Shown: in pieces, positions 45,911-56,518 of the stretch | Position numbering within the stretch: the stretch's first letter is position 1 | How the letters are laid out: each line of letters begins with the position of its first letter | NCBI GenBank assembly: GCA_029834535.1 | Contig: JAQMWT010000670.1 | Location: 186,001-250,000, forward strand | Source: Chrysophaeum taylorii | Lineage: Eukaryota > Sar > Pelagophyceae > Pelagomonadales > Pelagomonadaceae | Direction of reading: 5' to 3' | Length of the DNA stretch: 64,000 bases | Translations under genes and position numbers: made by a program | Notes under the pieces: model-generated | The model's input: the letters and a program-made list of their open reading frames with translations, nothing else | Told to the model about the DNA's origin: nothing | Database searches by the model: none

Positions 45911-46323
45911 ACTATATCAAAATATCGATCAAGAATCTCGAAACACGTCCGGATCCGATCACTCGAAGTAATTCACGTTGATTCCAACAACGCTATCTGT
46001 CGCTGTAAAAACAGCACTCGCGGAATTCCAATCCGCTGGCAATTCAAAAATGCCCGTGGGTAGCGATCCCACTCGCTAAACAGCTTCCACCGTTCAGCTA
46101 TACCAAAATCAATTCCCGGGAGAATGCGCTGCGATTTCCAACTCGCACGCGTGTTCGTCGTCACTCGGATCGTACGAACACAAACAACGTTCACGTATAT
46201 TCTCAACGCAAACCGGTCCAATGGAACTCCGTGTGCTTGATCAGGGCGCATGTACAAATCCGGACCACGTAATACAACACGTACGGCAGCACTCGCTCGT
46301 CGGCGACCGATGTAGTCGCACGA

Positions 46324-46709
46324 TCTCGTGTACTCCACCACGTATGGCGGCACAGAAAAACCTTCCCGACCCCCGGGTGACAAAGGGGGTACTCACCGAC
46401 TCGTCCTCGACCTCACTGAACGAGGAAAACACGGACTCGGGGTCGGGTATGCTCGCCACACACCTTGCTCACGCTCACCAAGCCTCTCAACAAGATGGAG
46501 AGATGGTATATGATAGCAAGGATACTACAAGAATACAGCAAGAATGCCTCTCACAAGAGAGAGGTATGATGTCTTTAAATGTCGACTGCTAAGAGGGGGG
46601 TTGTGGAGGTATGATGTCACTAAGAAGATAGGGAAAGGTGTCCGTTGAACGGGTATCAAGCCTCGAGAGAGGGGGGGGTAAGCCTTAGAGGTCAGGAGTT
46701 GCCGCCACA
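46324..46709 (-). repeat. Gypsy 5' LTR (46343-46709) and primer binding site
   Basis: 367 bp: the 322-bp LTR plus a 32-bp insertion with its 13-bp duplication. In element sense the LTR is followed after CG by TGGTGGAGTACACGAG (46340 to 46324), a TGG-starting stretch suited to pair with a tRNA 3' end; the tRNA is not identified. Confidence 0.8.
46561..46618. mobile_element. 32-bp micro-insertion with 13-bp direct repeats
   Basis: GAGGTATGATGTC occurs at 46561-46573 and 46606-46618 around a 32-bp insert that starts TTTAAATGTCGACTGCTAA and ends GGGGGGTTGTG. The empty site is present in the 3' LTR at about 37580. The same starting sequence occurs at 51292. Confidence 0.75.
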
Positions 46710-46714
46710 AAAAA

Positions 46715-49560
46715 GTTTGAGAAGCCGAGAGAGCTCAGCAGTAGCGGCGTAAAGAGCGAGCAATTCAGCTTCAAAAGAGGAGCGGGCGAGGAGGTACTGC
46801 GAGCGTGAGCAGTAGGCTATCATAGAGCCAGCAACAAAAGCCAGTAGTGGAGTGGCGGTCATCAGGGTCGTCGGCTCAGCTGGAGTCAGAATAACCACAA
46901 AGACGAAGGGTAGAATCGCGACCAAGAAGAAGAGGGCAAGATGTTGAGAACCATTGAGATAACGGAGGGTATGAGATAAAGCGTGCCAGTGGGGTTTACC
47001 AGGATTGTGTGTAAAACGCGCACACTGATTGACGGACCAAGTGATATCAGGGCGAGTCATGACGGAAATAAATAAAACACAGCCAACAATACGACGAAAA
47101 GGGATGCGAGCCATGAAGACGTGATTGGGAGAGCCAGGTGCAGGACAATCAGCCGCAGAAAGATGAAGACCTTTGGGAGCGGGAGTCAGTTCTGGTTTAC
47201 TGTTGATGAAACGATGTTCGGTAAGGATTTCACGGATAGCATGGGATTGGTCGATAGCGAGCGTGCGACGTGCGCGATCACACGTAATGCGGAGACCAAC
47301 GTAAGTGGTCAGATCAAGCTCGTTGACGTCAGTGAAGGTTCGGAAACGGAGGAAGAAGGCTTGGTAATGGCCAAGGCAATGACGAGGGTGCGCCACGAGA
47401 AGATCATCAACGACAAGAACGAGACGTAGGACAACGGTAGAATTAAGCACGAGCTTGTAACTGCAAATGTCACCAGATCCGCGGACGAAGCCACAGTCAT
47501 TGACGAGAAAGCGTTCCAAATAAAGCCACCAATTACGACAAGCTTGTTTGCAACCATACCAAGAGCGACGGAGCTTGTAAACGATTTTGGAACCATCGGT
47601 GGGTTGGCGAGGAGCATAGCCTTCGGGTGGCCAGACATAGATGTCTTCGTCAATGGGAGCTTGGATAAAAGCGGAGCTGACATCTAACTTATGCAAATCC
47701 CAGTCGTGAACAGCAACAAAAGTGAGAAAGAAACGGATGGTGACGATGTTGGCAACTGGCGAATATGTCTCGTGATAATCAATGCCGTGAACCTGGGTGT
47801 AACCGCGGACAACGAGGCGATCCTTGCGCGATTTGAAGCGGCCAGATTCATACTTCCTGCGGAGGACCCACTTGAGAGTACATATGCTGCCAGAAAAGGT
47901 AGAGGGAACGCGAACAACATCCCAGCAACCAAGCTGACAGAGGGAATGATATTCTTTGGCGATGGCTTGCAACCAGCCAGGACGCTCAGGATATGTCGGA
48001 GCTAAAGCTTCGCGTAAATGTGTGGAAGTGATAGCGCCATCGTCAATGTAAGAATATTGAGAGGTTTCTTCGGAAGCAGAGTAATGAACATGGACAGCGT
48101 GGGGATCAACAATGGTATGAGCTAGACAAAGGGGAAGGAAGACATAATGAACTAACAAACGAAAGGTAGAATAAGAGACATACAGAGAGTGACAGGAGGA
48201 AACAGAATCGACATTGCGTTGTGGACAAACGCTAGAATGAAAGTTCGATGGGTTGTGAGTTGTTTTTGTTGGTAGTGTGCTTTGGTCGACTTTGCGCGGT
48301 CGGCCCCGTTTGGCTCGACGTAATGGTGCACTTTTCGTATTGTCCGTTGACGATTGTGGTATTGTTTCTGGGGTGATCAGTCCCGATAAGGCCGGCTCCT
48401 GAGCATCAAAAACAGGAGACAAGGGAGCAACAGCAAAAGACAAACGAGGGGCATAATAAAATAAGTCAGGGAAACGAGAATCTACAAAATTAGGAAGGGG
48501 TTGGGAGGACAGGGACTTACGCATAGCAAAGTTCTCGTCGAAAACGACGTCAATAGAAGTATGGATGACGGGACCAGTGGAGCGTTGAAGCAATATGCGA
48601 TAACCAGGTCCGGCAGAGGGATACCCAATGAAGATACCTGTTATAGCTTTGGTAGGCCATTTGTCGCCAGTAAGAATAGCAGTAGGACAGCCCCAAACAC
48701 GAAGAAAATCGACACGGGGGAGAGTCTCATGGAGCATTTCATATGGCGTCATGTAACCAGGGTTAGAGGCGTTTGGCATGCGCTCGGAGAGGAAGTCAGC
48801 CGTTTCCATGGCCCAACGCCAAAAATCAGGTGGACGGTGCGCATGCACCAAAAGAGTGCGAGTAATATCAGCCGTTGCGCGATGAGAGCGTTCCACAACA
48901 CCAGAAAAAGCGTGCGCCTGTGAAGTTTTGGACTGAGCAGCAGGAGCCCGTTTGAGGGCGATATTGTTGCCCAGACAGAAGGTTTCGAATTGGCCCATAA
49001 GAGATCGGTCACGATCGGTGTAGATGAGGGCGATGCGATATCCAACTGGGCGAACGACAGTAGACAGAAAAAGTTCGAGTTGACGAGCGTTCGTAAGTGC
49101 ATCGTGGCGGGGGGCAAAGTAACGTGTGCGGCGGCGCGTGTGATCATCAACAAACGTAAGGATGGCGCGGTCTTGGTAGATGAAAGAAGGAATACCGGTA
49201 AACATGAGATCTGCGTGGATAATAACATAAGGAGCAACGGCACGTGGACGGGACAAAGGCTCGGTGGCAGGAAGAGAGGTGGAAGTGGAGGCATGTGCTT
49301 TACGTTGGCCAACATGCGCAGCATGCATTTTACCTAGAGCACAAGCAGGACAAAAGAAAGAGACGCGGAGCTGGGGAAAAGCGGTGCGCCAACAGCGAGA
49401 GAAGACAAACGCCGAATATAAGGGGGGCTGTAGTGACCAAGATGAGCATGCCAAATGGCATAATTGAGTTGAGTGCGTTGAGACACAACGGGAAAGCACA
49501 AGGGTCATGTACGCGAGGGCAAGAAGAAAATGCCACAAAAGGTAAAACGAAGTCCGCATA
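46715..49560 (-). pseudogene. Copia 2 pol: integrase, RT, RNase H start
   Basis: Integrase core with VIIHADLMFTGIPSF, ALIYTDRDRSLMGQFE and HAFSGVVERSHRATAD (D, D, E). A long linker holds the Lys/Arg-rich RRAKRGRPRKVDQ. RT has LKWVLRRKYESGRFKS, KLDVSSAFIQAPIDEDIYVW, LRLVLVVDDLLVA (VDD active site) and SVMTRPDITWSVNQCARF. RNase H begins SSFEAELLALYAATAE. An HHCC finger (WHAHLGHYSPPYI, then CPACALGK) is split by a frameshift near 49400. A short frameshifted stretch near 46870-46930 disturbs RNase H. The gypsy element ends the frame at 46709. Confidence 0.85.
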
Positions 49561-51198
49561 GGGCGCAGCGGTCGTATTGCCGATCCAACAGACGATCAAA
49601 AGAAGACCACAGCGACGAAGCAGGGGAATAACGTGATGCGTCTGACGGTGACGTAAAATTCGTTGCGGATGAGTAGGGCCAACATCCTGAATCGTATGAC
49701 AATCGTAACCAACTTCCTCAAGGGCATGATCCGAGAGAATCCGTTTGTCACCAAGGCCAGGAGAGATAAGGGTATGCGGGAACACGACGTGGATGCCATG
49801 AGGGGCAGAAAGAGTGGGTGCAGGAGAAGGAAGACCACGATTGTCAAGAGGGCCACTTAAAGGGAACGTCAAGTGAGCAGTGCCAGAGCCAGAAACAGAG
49901 CCAGTGCCGATAGCCGAAGTGACTGAGTGCTGTTGAGTGTTGTCAAGGTCAGTGAAACCAGCAGGGGAATTGAAGAGATTGACGTTGGCGCCTGTATCGT
50001 AGACAACGAGGCGAAGATTGTTGCAGTGCAGGTAATCGCGCTCACGGGCGGTGAGCAGAGCGCTAAGGGCATTGGTGGATGAAAGGACGTGGTGAATGGA
50101 GGGGGAGATGGAAAAAAGATGGAAATTGAAAGACGGATAGGTGGGTGGAGAAAGAGATGAGTCAGGAGGGGATAGGGCGGTGGAAGGCGGGACAGAGGGT
50201 GTGGTGGAGGGTGGCAACGCAAGAAGCGGCGGAGAGGGTTGAGAGGAAGGCAAAAGTGGGATGGGCGCGGAAAGATAGTATTGGTAGAAGGGTGGACTGG
50301 GGCGAGGTATGTATTGGGGATTGGATCGATATGGGGATATTGTTGACCAGGGCGAGGGCGGGCTGCAGCTTGGGAGTGGAGATAGCGAAGGCGTTTACGA
50401 CAATCCTTCATGTGATGGCCAGGAATACCACAAAAGTGACAAAGGTCAGTAGGGCGTGGGCGCTTGCAATGGAAAGAGCCACGGGAAAATGGAGGCGAAG
50501 GCCTGGAACGGAAAGATGGGCGAGGGCTGGAACGCTGTTGGGAGCGCAAAGCATTGAGACGATGAAGGCATTTATCAGAAGGATGGTTGGTACGACCGCA
50601 AATGTTGCAACGTTCACGACGGCGGGGACCCTCACGGAGCGTAGCATGGACAAGCGCAGACTTGGTCTGAAGATAGTCGAAGACTTTACTGTTGAGGCGA
50701 TCAACGAAACCATCATATGTGCGCAGTTTAGGGTCGAGTGCAATGAGATCCTTAGACAAGATCTAGTCGGGGATTTTTGTCTGAAGCAATTGCAATGGAA
50801 GAGCGTCAGGGAAATCTTGATGATGCCGAGCAACTTGAACTAACTAACTAACTAACTTCAGCCCTCTCCCGAGCATGGGAGCCAGGCCGGACCGACAGGA
50901 GCCAGCCCGGAATCACGGGCCTGTAGACGAGGAGCGCCGAAAGGTCGGTCGGCGGAGAGTGACCATCAAGCTTGTCGCCATGCGACGAGGAGACCGCGAT
51001 GTGACTGACAACCAACTCGTCGATAACCTTCCGTATTCGCCCCCCGGCCATACCCCGTCCCACTGCGAACGTTCCGGCTGCCAACCGGCCCGCCCGGGAG
51101 GCGAATAGGTGCCAACCTACGCCGGGAGGAACTTGAACACCGGTGATGAACTTGTTAAGAAAAGACTAAGTTCATCGATATTGTTGTATACCAAGGAA
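49561..51198 (-). pseudogene. Copia 2 gag and protease
   Basis: Two zinc knuckles of the C-x2-C-x4-H-x4-C type are readable: CNICGRTNHPSDKC (about 50610) and CHFCGIPGHHMKDC (50430). They are followed by a Pro-rich tail in one frame and the aspartic protease LVVYDTGANVNLF (about 50000) in the overlapping frame. Upstream gag (DGFVDRLNSKVFDYLQTK) is interrupted by the SINE at 50841. 51139-51198 is a further gag piece before the break. Confidence 0.8.
50832..51138 (-). mobile_element. SINE-like retroposon copy 4, 5'-truncated, 9-bp target duplication
   Basis: The body is 50841-51129, reversed, with (AACT)n at the low-coordinate end, between AACTTGAAC (50832-50840 and 51130-51138). The empty site is seen in copia 1 gag at about 21930. 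About 80 bp of the long form is missing at its 5' end. Confidence 0.9.
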
Positions 51199-51840
51199 TG
51201 TAAGGAAGCTATGACACTTACCCCTGTACTACGTATCCAGTATCCCTACGTCATTCCCTTATCGCTAGAGTAACGCCCCACTCCTGTTGTCTTTAAATGT
51301 CGACTGCTAAGACAACACACACCCACTCCTGTTGTCACATGGTAGCAGTGTTCGTTCGTTTCGATCGAACCTGAGCTTGACTTTACGGCGACTCCTCATC
51401 GGCTTTCGTTCATTGCTACGTGTTCGGTTCGTTCTCGTCTATCATGTCCTCGATCGAAATAAAAGATAGCAGGCTTTCGCAAAAACTTGATGCCTTCAGC
51501 GGTAAGCGACATCTTTTCCACCAATGGACACGTCGTCTTGAAAACATGATCATTTCTACTTGCGATCGCATTATTTTAACCAACGACACTTGGACCAGCA
51601 TTTCCACCTCTGGCTGCTCTGAATAAGAATTTGGTGTCAAGCAGCAACGTTGTTACTCTGCACTGTTCATGGCGCTCCCGATGCACGATACTGATCGTGC
51701 GGATATCCGAGAAAACCGCGATATGAACTTCACACGGCTTTACAAGCGCATTACCGATGTTTACATGGGCCATGGGGATCGTGTCGCTCAGTCTGCAATT
51801 GCTTCCTCACATGTTGATTCCATCAACAGGACATTTTGAC
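51199..51840 (+). mobile_element. Copia fragment on + strand: 5' LTR, primer site and gag start
   Basis: LTR 51199-51339 (96 bp plus a 45-bp micro-insertion unit), primer site TGGTAGCAG (51340-51348, initiator tRNA-Met type), and a gag start at 51420/51447 (MSSIEIKDSRLSQKLDAFSG) to about 51830. It is the same family as copia 1 and 2 but opposite in strand, and is cut near 51840 where hAT sequence begins. Confidence 0.75.
51277..51336. mobile_element. 30-bp micro-insertion with 15-bp direct repeats
   Basis: CCCACTCCTGTTGTC at 51277-51291 and 51322-51336 flanks a 30-bp insert starting TTTAAATGTCGACTGCTAA and ending GACAACACACA. Other LTR copies lack both the insert and the second repeat. Confidence 0.75.
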
Positions 51841-51906
51841 GTCAAACGACCGTTAATGTTGACCTTGACGTTTTCGTGACTTGACGTGGCCAATTTAAGC
51901 GAGGTG

Positions 51907-54225
51907 GTCACGTGATTATACGTGACGTCGTCGGCGTCGGCGATAACGGAATCGGCTCCAGTTCATGTACACCAGCTCGTGTTGGACGAGGATGTCAGCG
52001 GGGCGGAGGAGGAGGAATACGACGCGAGGCCGTACATTTCACCGGTGCAGTATCGGGATAACACGCCCGGGGAGGAGAGCGGCGTTTTCTGGGGTTTGGA
52101 GGCACGTGACAGGGGATCACCCAGAGCGTGCGAAAAAAGACTCGGACTGCTGTAAAAGGACGCACTGCTGCATCTTTCGCGATCCAACGAGCGGCACGAC
52201 GTGTTACGAACTGCTGCGCTGCCAAAATCACAAGAAGAAGGGGATTTGGAATACGACGGCGGCTCTGGCGCACTTCGAGAAGTCGCACCCGGACTCCGAG
52301 ATTAGTCGGAACCAGGCGGAGAAACGGAAATTGAGGGAGGTAGGATAGTCAGAAGCGTTGGAAGCTGCCGCAGACGAATCCGCGATGAGGAGGAAGACCG
52401 GGGGTACTCTGGACAGCTACATTTCGGTGACGACAGGTTCCTCTGACAGGAAAGCTGTCGCGCTCGGTTCACAGCTCGGTATGTTGTCTCTGGCGCGCAA
52501 AAAGTGTCGATGGTTATGGTGAACGACCGATACTTTCGGGAAATGAATCAGGCCTACTTTCAACTAGGCAGCAGCAGAGGCGGTTCGTGTCCACGCCTCC
52601 ATCGTAATGGGCTCGGGTTCTGGGTTAAAGCGGAGTTCGCGAACTTCGTGCGGGTGATGAAACATAGTCGGAGCCGCCAAGGGAAACCCCTTCGTGCAGT
52701 CGATACATGACGGCGGCACACTCAAGGACCACAAGAAGCGTGTCGCTGTCGGTATCCAGTTTATTCCGAAGGAGTGGGATCGCAACCTCGTCATATGTTT
52801 GGGGTTCCGAACGGTGACCGACGGGACGAAGCAGACAACGGCGCGCGCGCTCTCGAGGAGATTCACATCAATATCACGGGCGGTTTCGTGCAGAACCGCC
52901 GTCGCGAACGTCGTCTCCGACCAGGCTGCGTTGGGCGTCGCCGAAGAAGTAAACTTGGTCGGCGACGTCTGCGACATGCACAAGGTGAGTAAGATCTCGC
53001 GATCCTGCATCGAAGATCTGACGCGGTCAAAAAACAAGAAGATCATCAACCGTTTCCCCGAGGGCCAGGCTATAATGCAGTTGGCTCACGACATCGCGAA
53101 GCACTTCTCCTGCGAGACCGATCGCAGGGACGCTCTCTTCAAACTGTGCAAGCTCACCCACTGCCCTCGCATCAAGCCCAAGCTCGACCTGAACGGCACC
53201 AGCGTCTCTGCGCACCACGCTCTCCTGCGCTCTGTGCTCCAAATGACGAAAGCCCTCCACATCTACGCGGTCCAACGCAAGAAAATCGATTGGGCAGCTA
53301 CCGAAGAGGACTTCGAGACGATGGCGGAGTTCGAGGCCATCACGAATATCACCGACGCCGCCGAAAAGCTCGTCCAACATGAGCGCCTCTTCATGGGCGC
53401 GGTCTCGTGCGAGCTCAAGCGCCAGATGATCACCAAGCTGGAAGCGGATAGTTTCTCGCTCATCGATTACGAGGGCGACACCACGGGCAGCGTGCTCCCT
53501 CGTCGCATCAAGGCCATCGATGATTTCACGGAAACCGGCAAGGAGTGCCAAAGGCGCGCCATCCTCGAAGCTCAGCGACGCTACTGCGGGAACAAGGGCG
53601 AGTCGATCATTCCTTTCTTGGAGTACAATCAGAGATCCGATCGCGAGCTCATTGCTGCTCTGCTCGACTTTCGCACCATCAGCATCATCTCTGAGGAGGA
53701 TAAGCCCAAAGCCATTCCCCTCCTGAAGAAGCTGTATGTCGAGTACGGCAACAATATATCCATGCTGCCCAGCGGCTCGAGCAGAAGGCTGCAGCTGCGG
53801 CGACGTCTACGCAAAAGGATGCTGGTGCTGCTGGTGCTGCGGACGGACGAGACTCTTGTTGCTGCCGATGGCGGCATGGACGCTTGCGCGGATGCGGCCG
53901 TGGATAATGGCGGCATGTTAAATTTTGGGTTGTGGGGCGTTACATTGCAGGTGGCGGATCCGGAGCCGACGCCGACACCAGCGGAGGAAGGAAGAGCCGG
54001 CTGTGGATTTTGGCGAGGAGTTTGACGAGGCGTTCCCCCGGTGGATCAGGTTCGCGAGCCAGATCAAATGGAAGCATGAGTTTCCGGCGGAGCTCAAAGT
54101 CTGTACCCAGCCTCCTGACGTTGTTGATGACCTCCTTCCACTACACGTCGGCAAGCTCTACCAACGTGTGGAGCAGAACCCCGACCTGGGCTTATTTCCC
54201 AAACTCGCCCGTGCCTCGCGCGGTT
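51907..54225 (+). pseudogene. hAT transposase, N-terminal and central part, frameshifted
   Basis: 51965-52340 encodes a BED-type zinc finger (CYELLRCQNHKKKGIW...LAHFEKSH). 52375-52450 has GGTLDSYISVTTGSSDRK, and 52504-52710 has NDRYFREMNQAYFQL and AEFANFVRVMK. From 52694 an intact 440-residue frame gives HDGGTLKDHKKRVAVGIQF, GDVCDMHKVSKISRS, KNKKIINRFPEGQAIM and ITDAAEKLVQHERLF, typical of algal/oomycete hAT transposases. 54000-54225 encodes FDEAFPRWIRFASQIKWKHE in another frame. At least three frameshifts make it non-functional. The C terminus is found at 61820. The protein would cut and paste the element through its TIRs. Confidence 0.75.
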
Positions 54226-54235
54226 CGCGTGGTAT

Positions 54236-55075
54236 GCATGCACCACGTATGTTCACGTTCAAATGCTAGAACACCTGCTACGCTACTTGAGGAAGCCGGA
54301 AAACCGCTCACTTCGCCTCTGGTTCCATCCTAAAGGTAATGCTATTGAAGCTCACCTTCGCACTGTCTCCGCTAATCGAATTGATCTTTCCACTGTGGTC
54401 GACTACCAACCGCAGGATGTATCCACTGGGCGGTTTGATCCCTTAGTTGCCATGGTCGACGCTGACAATGCCCCTTCCTTAGCACAGGAAGATAGGAAAT
54501 CTACCACCGGGTTTGTCTTCTATCTTTTCAACTGCCTTATTGGTTGGAAAAGTAAGTTACAACCGATTGTCTCCTGCTCAACTCACGAAGCTGAGTTGAT
54601 TGCCCTCAGTATTTGTGCTGATGAAGCTGTTTGGCTACGCAAGCTGCTGTTGGAACTCTCCTTTGTCGTCAACCCCACCTTCTACGTCAACAATGTTAAT
54701 GGTGAGAACACCGCTGATCCCGTTGATTTCGATGACAATGACAACCCAATGGCCGAAGATATGCGCTTCATCAGAAGCCTACCTCTCTTGTCTGACAATG
54801 CCGCTGCTGTTCACACCTCTAATAACCCAGATGGATCCTCTCGATCCAAGGCACTGTCGACCAGATGGTTTAAGATCCGTGAGTACATCTCGCTACAGAA
54901 AATTCGAGTCCATCATGTTCCCGGCAAGCTAAACGTGGCTGATGGTTTTACAAAGCCACTTGCTGCTGAGTTCTCCACTTTTCGTTCCCTACTCGGTATG
55001 CATCATGCTTCTGACGACAAGCCTTTACAGGATAGAATATGCCTAACCCTAGTGACCGTAACATCGTTAAACTAG
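54236..55075 (+). CDS. AT-rich copia RNase H domain
   Basis: Open frame from the junction to TAA at 55073. AMVDADNAPSLAQEDRKSTT, SCSTHEAELIALSICADEAV, LLSDNAAAVHTSN and VHHVPGKLNVADGFTKPL carry the expected D-E-D residues and the copia-type closing motif. No frame damage in this segment, unlike the other copia copies. The ATG at 54263 is internal to the ancestral polyprotein. Confidence 0.85.
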   Translation, partial: ACTTYVHVQMLEHLLRYLRKPENRSLRLWFHPKGNAIEAHLRTVSANRIDLSTVVDYQPQDVSTGRFDPLVAMVDADNAPSLAQEDRKSTTGFVFYLFNCLIGWKSKLQPIVSCSTHEAELIALSICADEAVWLRKLLLELSFVVNPTFYVNNVNGENTADPVDFDDNDNPMAEDMRFIRSLPLLSDNAAAVHTSNNPDGSSRSKALSTRWFKIREYISLQKIRVHHVPGKLNVADGFTKPLAAEFSTFRSLLGMHHASDDKPLQDRICLTLVTVTSLN

Positions 55076-55124
55076 CCCTGGCCCTACCTTCTTTTGCCAC
55101 AATTTTTTTTTCGTACGCGTGTGA

Positions 55125-55994
55125 GTGTCGCTCATGTCTTTTTCTTGGCACTCCCGTGGCCGCGGCATCTCCCCAGTCGTTCGAAGGACAGTCCCACGCT
55201 CGCTCTCCACGGCCGAACCTTCTCCCAGGTTGTCGCAAAAGCGACAACCCATGACCGCTGTTACTGCTACCTCACAGGCTGCTGCTGTTGCACCGACACC
55301 AGTCGAACATACCTTACCTCAATCGCTAACACTCCAGGACGGCCTCAGCATTGATTATGCTCTGTACGAACGGGGAATCTCTCTCCTTGAGAACTTCCGT
55401 GTCCCTGTCACCCCATTTCACTCTTCTTTTATGCGAGTGGAACTCATCACTGCCCTCAACGCCATCTATGAGTCTACTGACTTTTCATTGTTTGTGGAAC
55501 TGACCACATTCATATCCATGCGCTTACCCATTACTATACCTTGGGAAGCTGCTCCTGCTATTGCTTCTATTGGCTGCTACAGAGGCCCCAAACGCGAACG
55601 TTTCATTTTGTCATCTTTTTGTACGCAATGTCTCAATGATCTTGGACAACCGACTTTCCTTGTCTCGACCACATACAGTTCCAAGGCACAAACACCTCGT
55701 GAACTCCCCACTGAAGTGCTGAGTCACCTCAACACGGACGACCATAAGAAGAATGGTCACATCCCCGTCTCTGCTATTACCATGGGAATATGCTTTGCTT
55801 GTCACAATACTGATCAGGTGCCTATACAACCTACCGTATGTGCCCGCAATGATACTTCCTTCCAATTCCCCTGTGATGCGCGCTCAGCTGGTCATATACG
55901 CGCTACCCTCATACGCATCTATCATTTGCCAAGGGAGTTATATACTCTTTTGACAAGCATACTAACACAAAACCGCCGTCACTCCTGGATGTAA
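55125..55994 (+). CDS. Unidentified ORF downstream of RNase H (ORF A, 289 codons)
   Basis: Not recognised. A basic/Ser-rich start is followed by a globular part with GLSIDYALYERGISLLENF and PWEAAPAIASIGCYRG. Two Cys pairs (SSFCTQCLND near 55615 and MGICFACHN near 55790) could bind zinc. TAA at 55992-55994 overlaps the next ATG. It lies where some copia elements carry an extra envelope-like gene, but no signal peptide or membrane segment is seen. ATG at 55251 is an alternative start. Confidence 0.55.
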   Translation: MSLMSFSWHSRGRGISPVVRRTVPRSLSTAEPSPRLSQKRQPMTAVTATSQAAAVAPTPVEHTLPQSLTLQDGLSIDYALYERGISLLENFRVPVTPFHSSFMRVELITALNAIYESTDFSLFVELTTFISMRLPITIPWEAAPAIASIGCYRGPKRERFILSSFCTQCLNDLGQPTFLVSTTYSSKAQTPRELPTEVLSHLNTDDHKKNGHIPVSAITMGICFACHNTDQVPIQPTVCARNDTSFQFPCDARSAGHIRATLIRIYHLPRELYTLLTSILTQNRRHSWM

Positions 55995-56518
55995 TGTTTG
56001 GCCCCACTTATACTCAGGCAGAACACCAAGACTTTCTGCGCTTTTTAAACGCGAAACACCCCCTACTTGCACAGCATGTGTTGACCGAAACGTCGTTAAA
56101 CTACTCACTCTCCACATCAGACCCTACTCTGGAGATGTCTTCGCCATCGACACACCCTGCTCCTTCTGCCTCGCCTGATGATGTCGATGCCTTGCGTCAA
56201 CAAGTCGAGCAACTCCAGGAAGCTCTTCGCCTACATATCCGCAAGGTCAACACCCTCGGCACCGAGAATCTATCTCTGCGCACAGATCTGCAGGCTGCCA
56301 TTGCTTCAATCACTTCCCTAGAGAACCGGCTCTTTCCTCCCACAGCCAATGCACACGTGTTACTCATAACACTGTACAAGACCACAGAGCTGCTGTCTCG
56401 CTTAACTCTTACAGCTCATGACCAATATGCCGCCAACCACTCCTCCCCGGACGATCACCTCCATCATCTGCGTGACAAGCTGCTCTCGTGTATTTCTAAG
56501 CATTCCGCTCGCATGTGA
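55994..56518 (+). CDS. Unidentified coiled-coil ORF (ORF B, 174 codons)
   Basis: Starts at the ATG of a TAATG overlap with ORF A. The middle is a clear coiled coil with leucine heptads (DVDALRQQVEQLQEALRL, ENLSLRTDLQAAIASI, about residues 60-115). The C terminus is helical. Position and overlap suggest stop-restart co-translation with ORF A. Function unknown. Confidence 0.55.
   Translation: MFGPTYTQAEHQDFLRFLNAKHPLLAQHVLTETSLNYSLSTSDPTLEMSSPSTHPAPSASPDDVDALRQQVEQLQEALRLHIRKVNTLGTENLSLRTDLQAAIASITSLENRLFPPTANAHVLLITLYKTTELLSRLTLTAHDQYAANHSSPDDHLHHLRDKLLSCISKHSARM

Larger units (their letters stand above)
37363..46709 (-). mobile_element. Full-length Ty3/gypsy retrotransposon carrying a C5 DNA methyltransferase
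   Basis: LTRs 37363-37684 and 46343-46709 flanked by AAAAA (37358-37362 and 46710-46714). The empty target is visible in copia 1 at about 17800. Length is 9.3 kb. Order in element sense: gag with zinc-finger and Arg/Ser-rich parts, protease, methyltransferase, RT, RNase H, integrase, C-terminal domain. The LTRs are about 322 bp apart from a 45-bp addition in the 5' LTR. Several single-base frameshifts, a SINE in gag and a 138-bp duplication in integrase show that this copy is defective. Confidence 0.88.
36830..51198 (-). mobile_element. Copia 2: Ty1/copia element interrupted by the gypsy element and a SINE
   Basis: 3' LTR 36830-36922, RNase H end 37100-37362, gypsy insertion 37363-46709, RNase H start to integrase 46715-49560, protease and gag 49561-51198 with a SINE at 50841-51129. 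It breaks in the middle of gag at 51198, where the LTR of a + strand relative begins, so its own 5' LTR is missing. The domain order PR-INT-RT-RH is typical of Ty1/copia. Confidence 0.8.
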
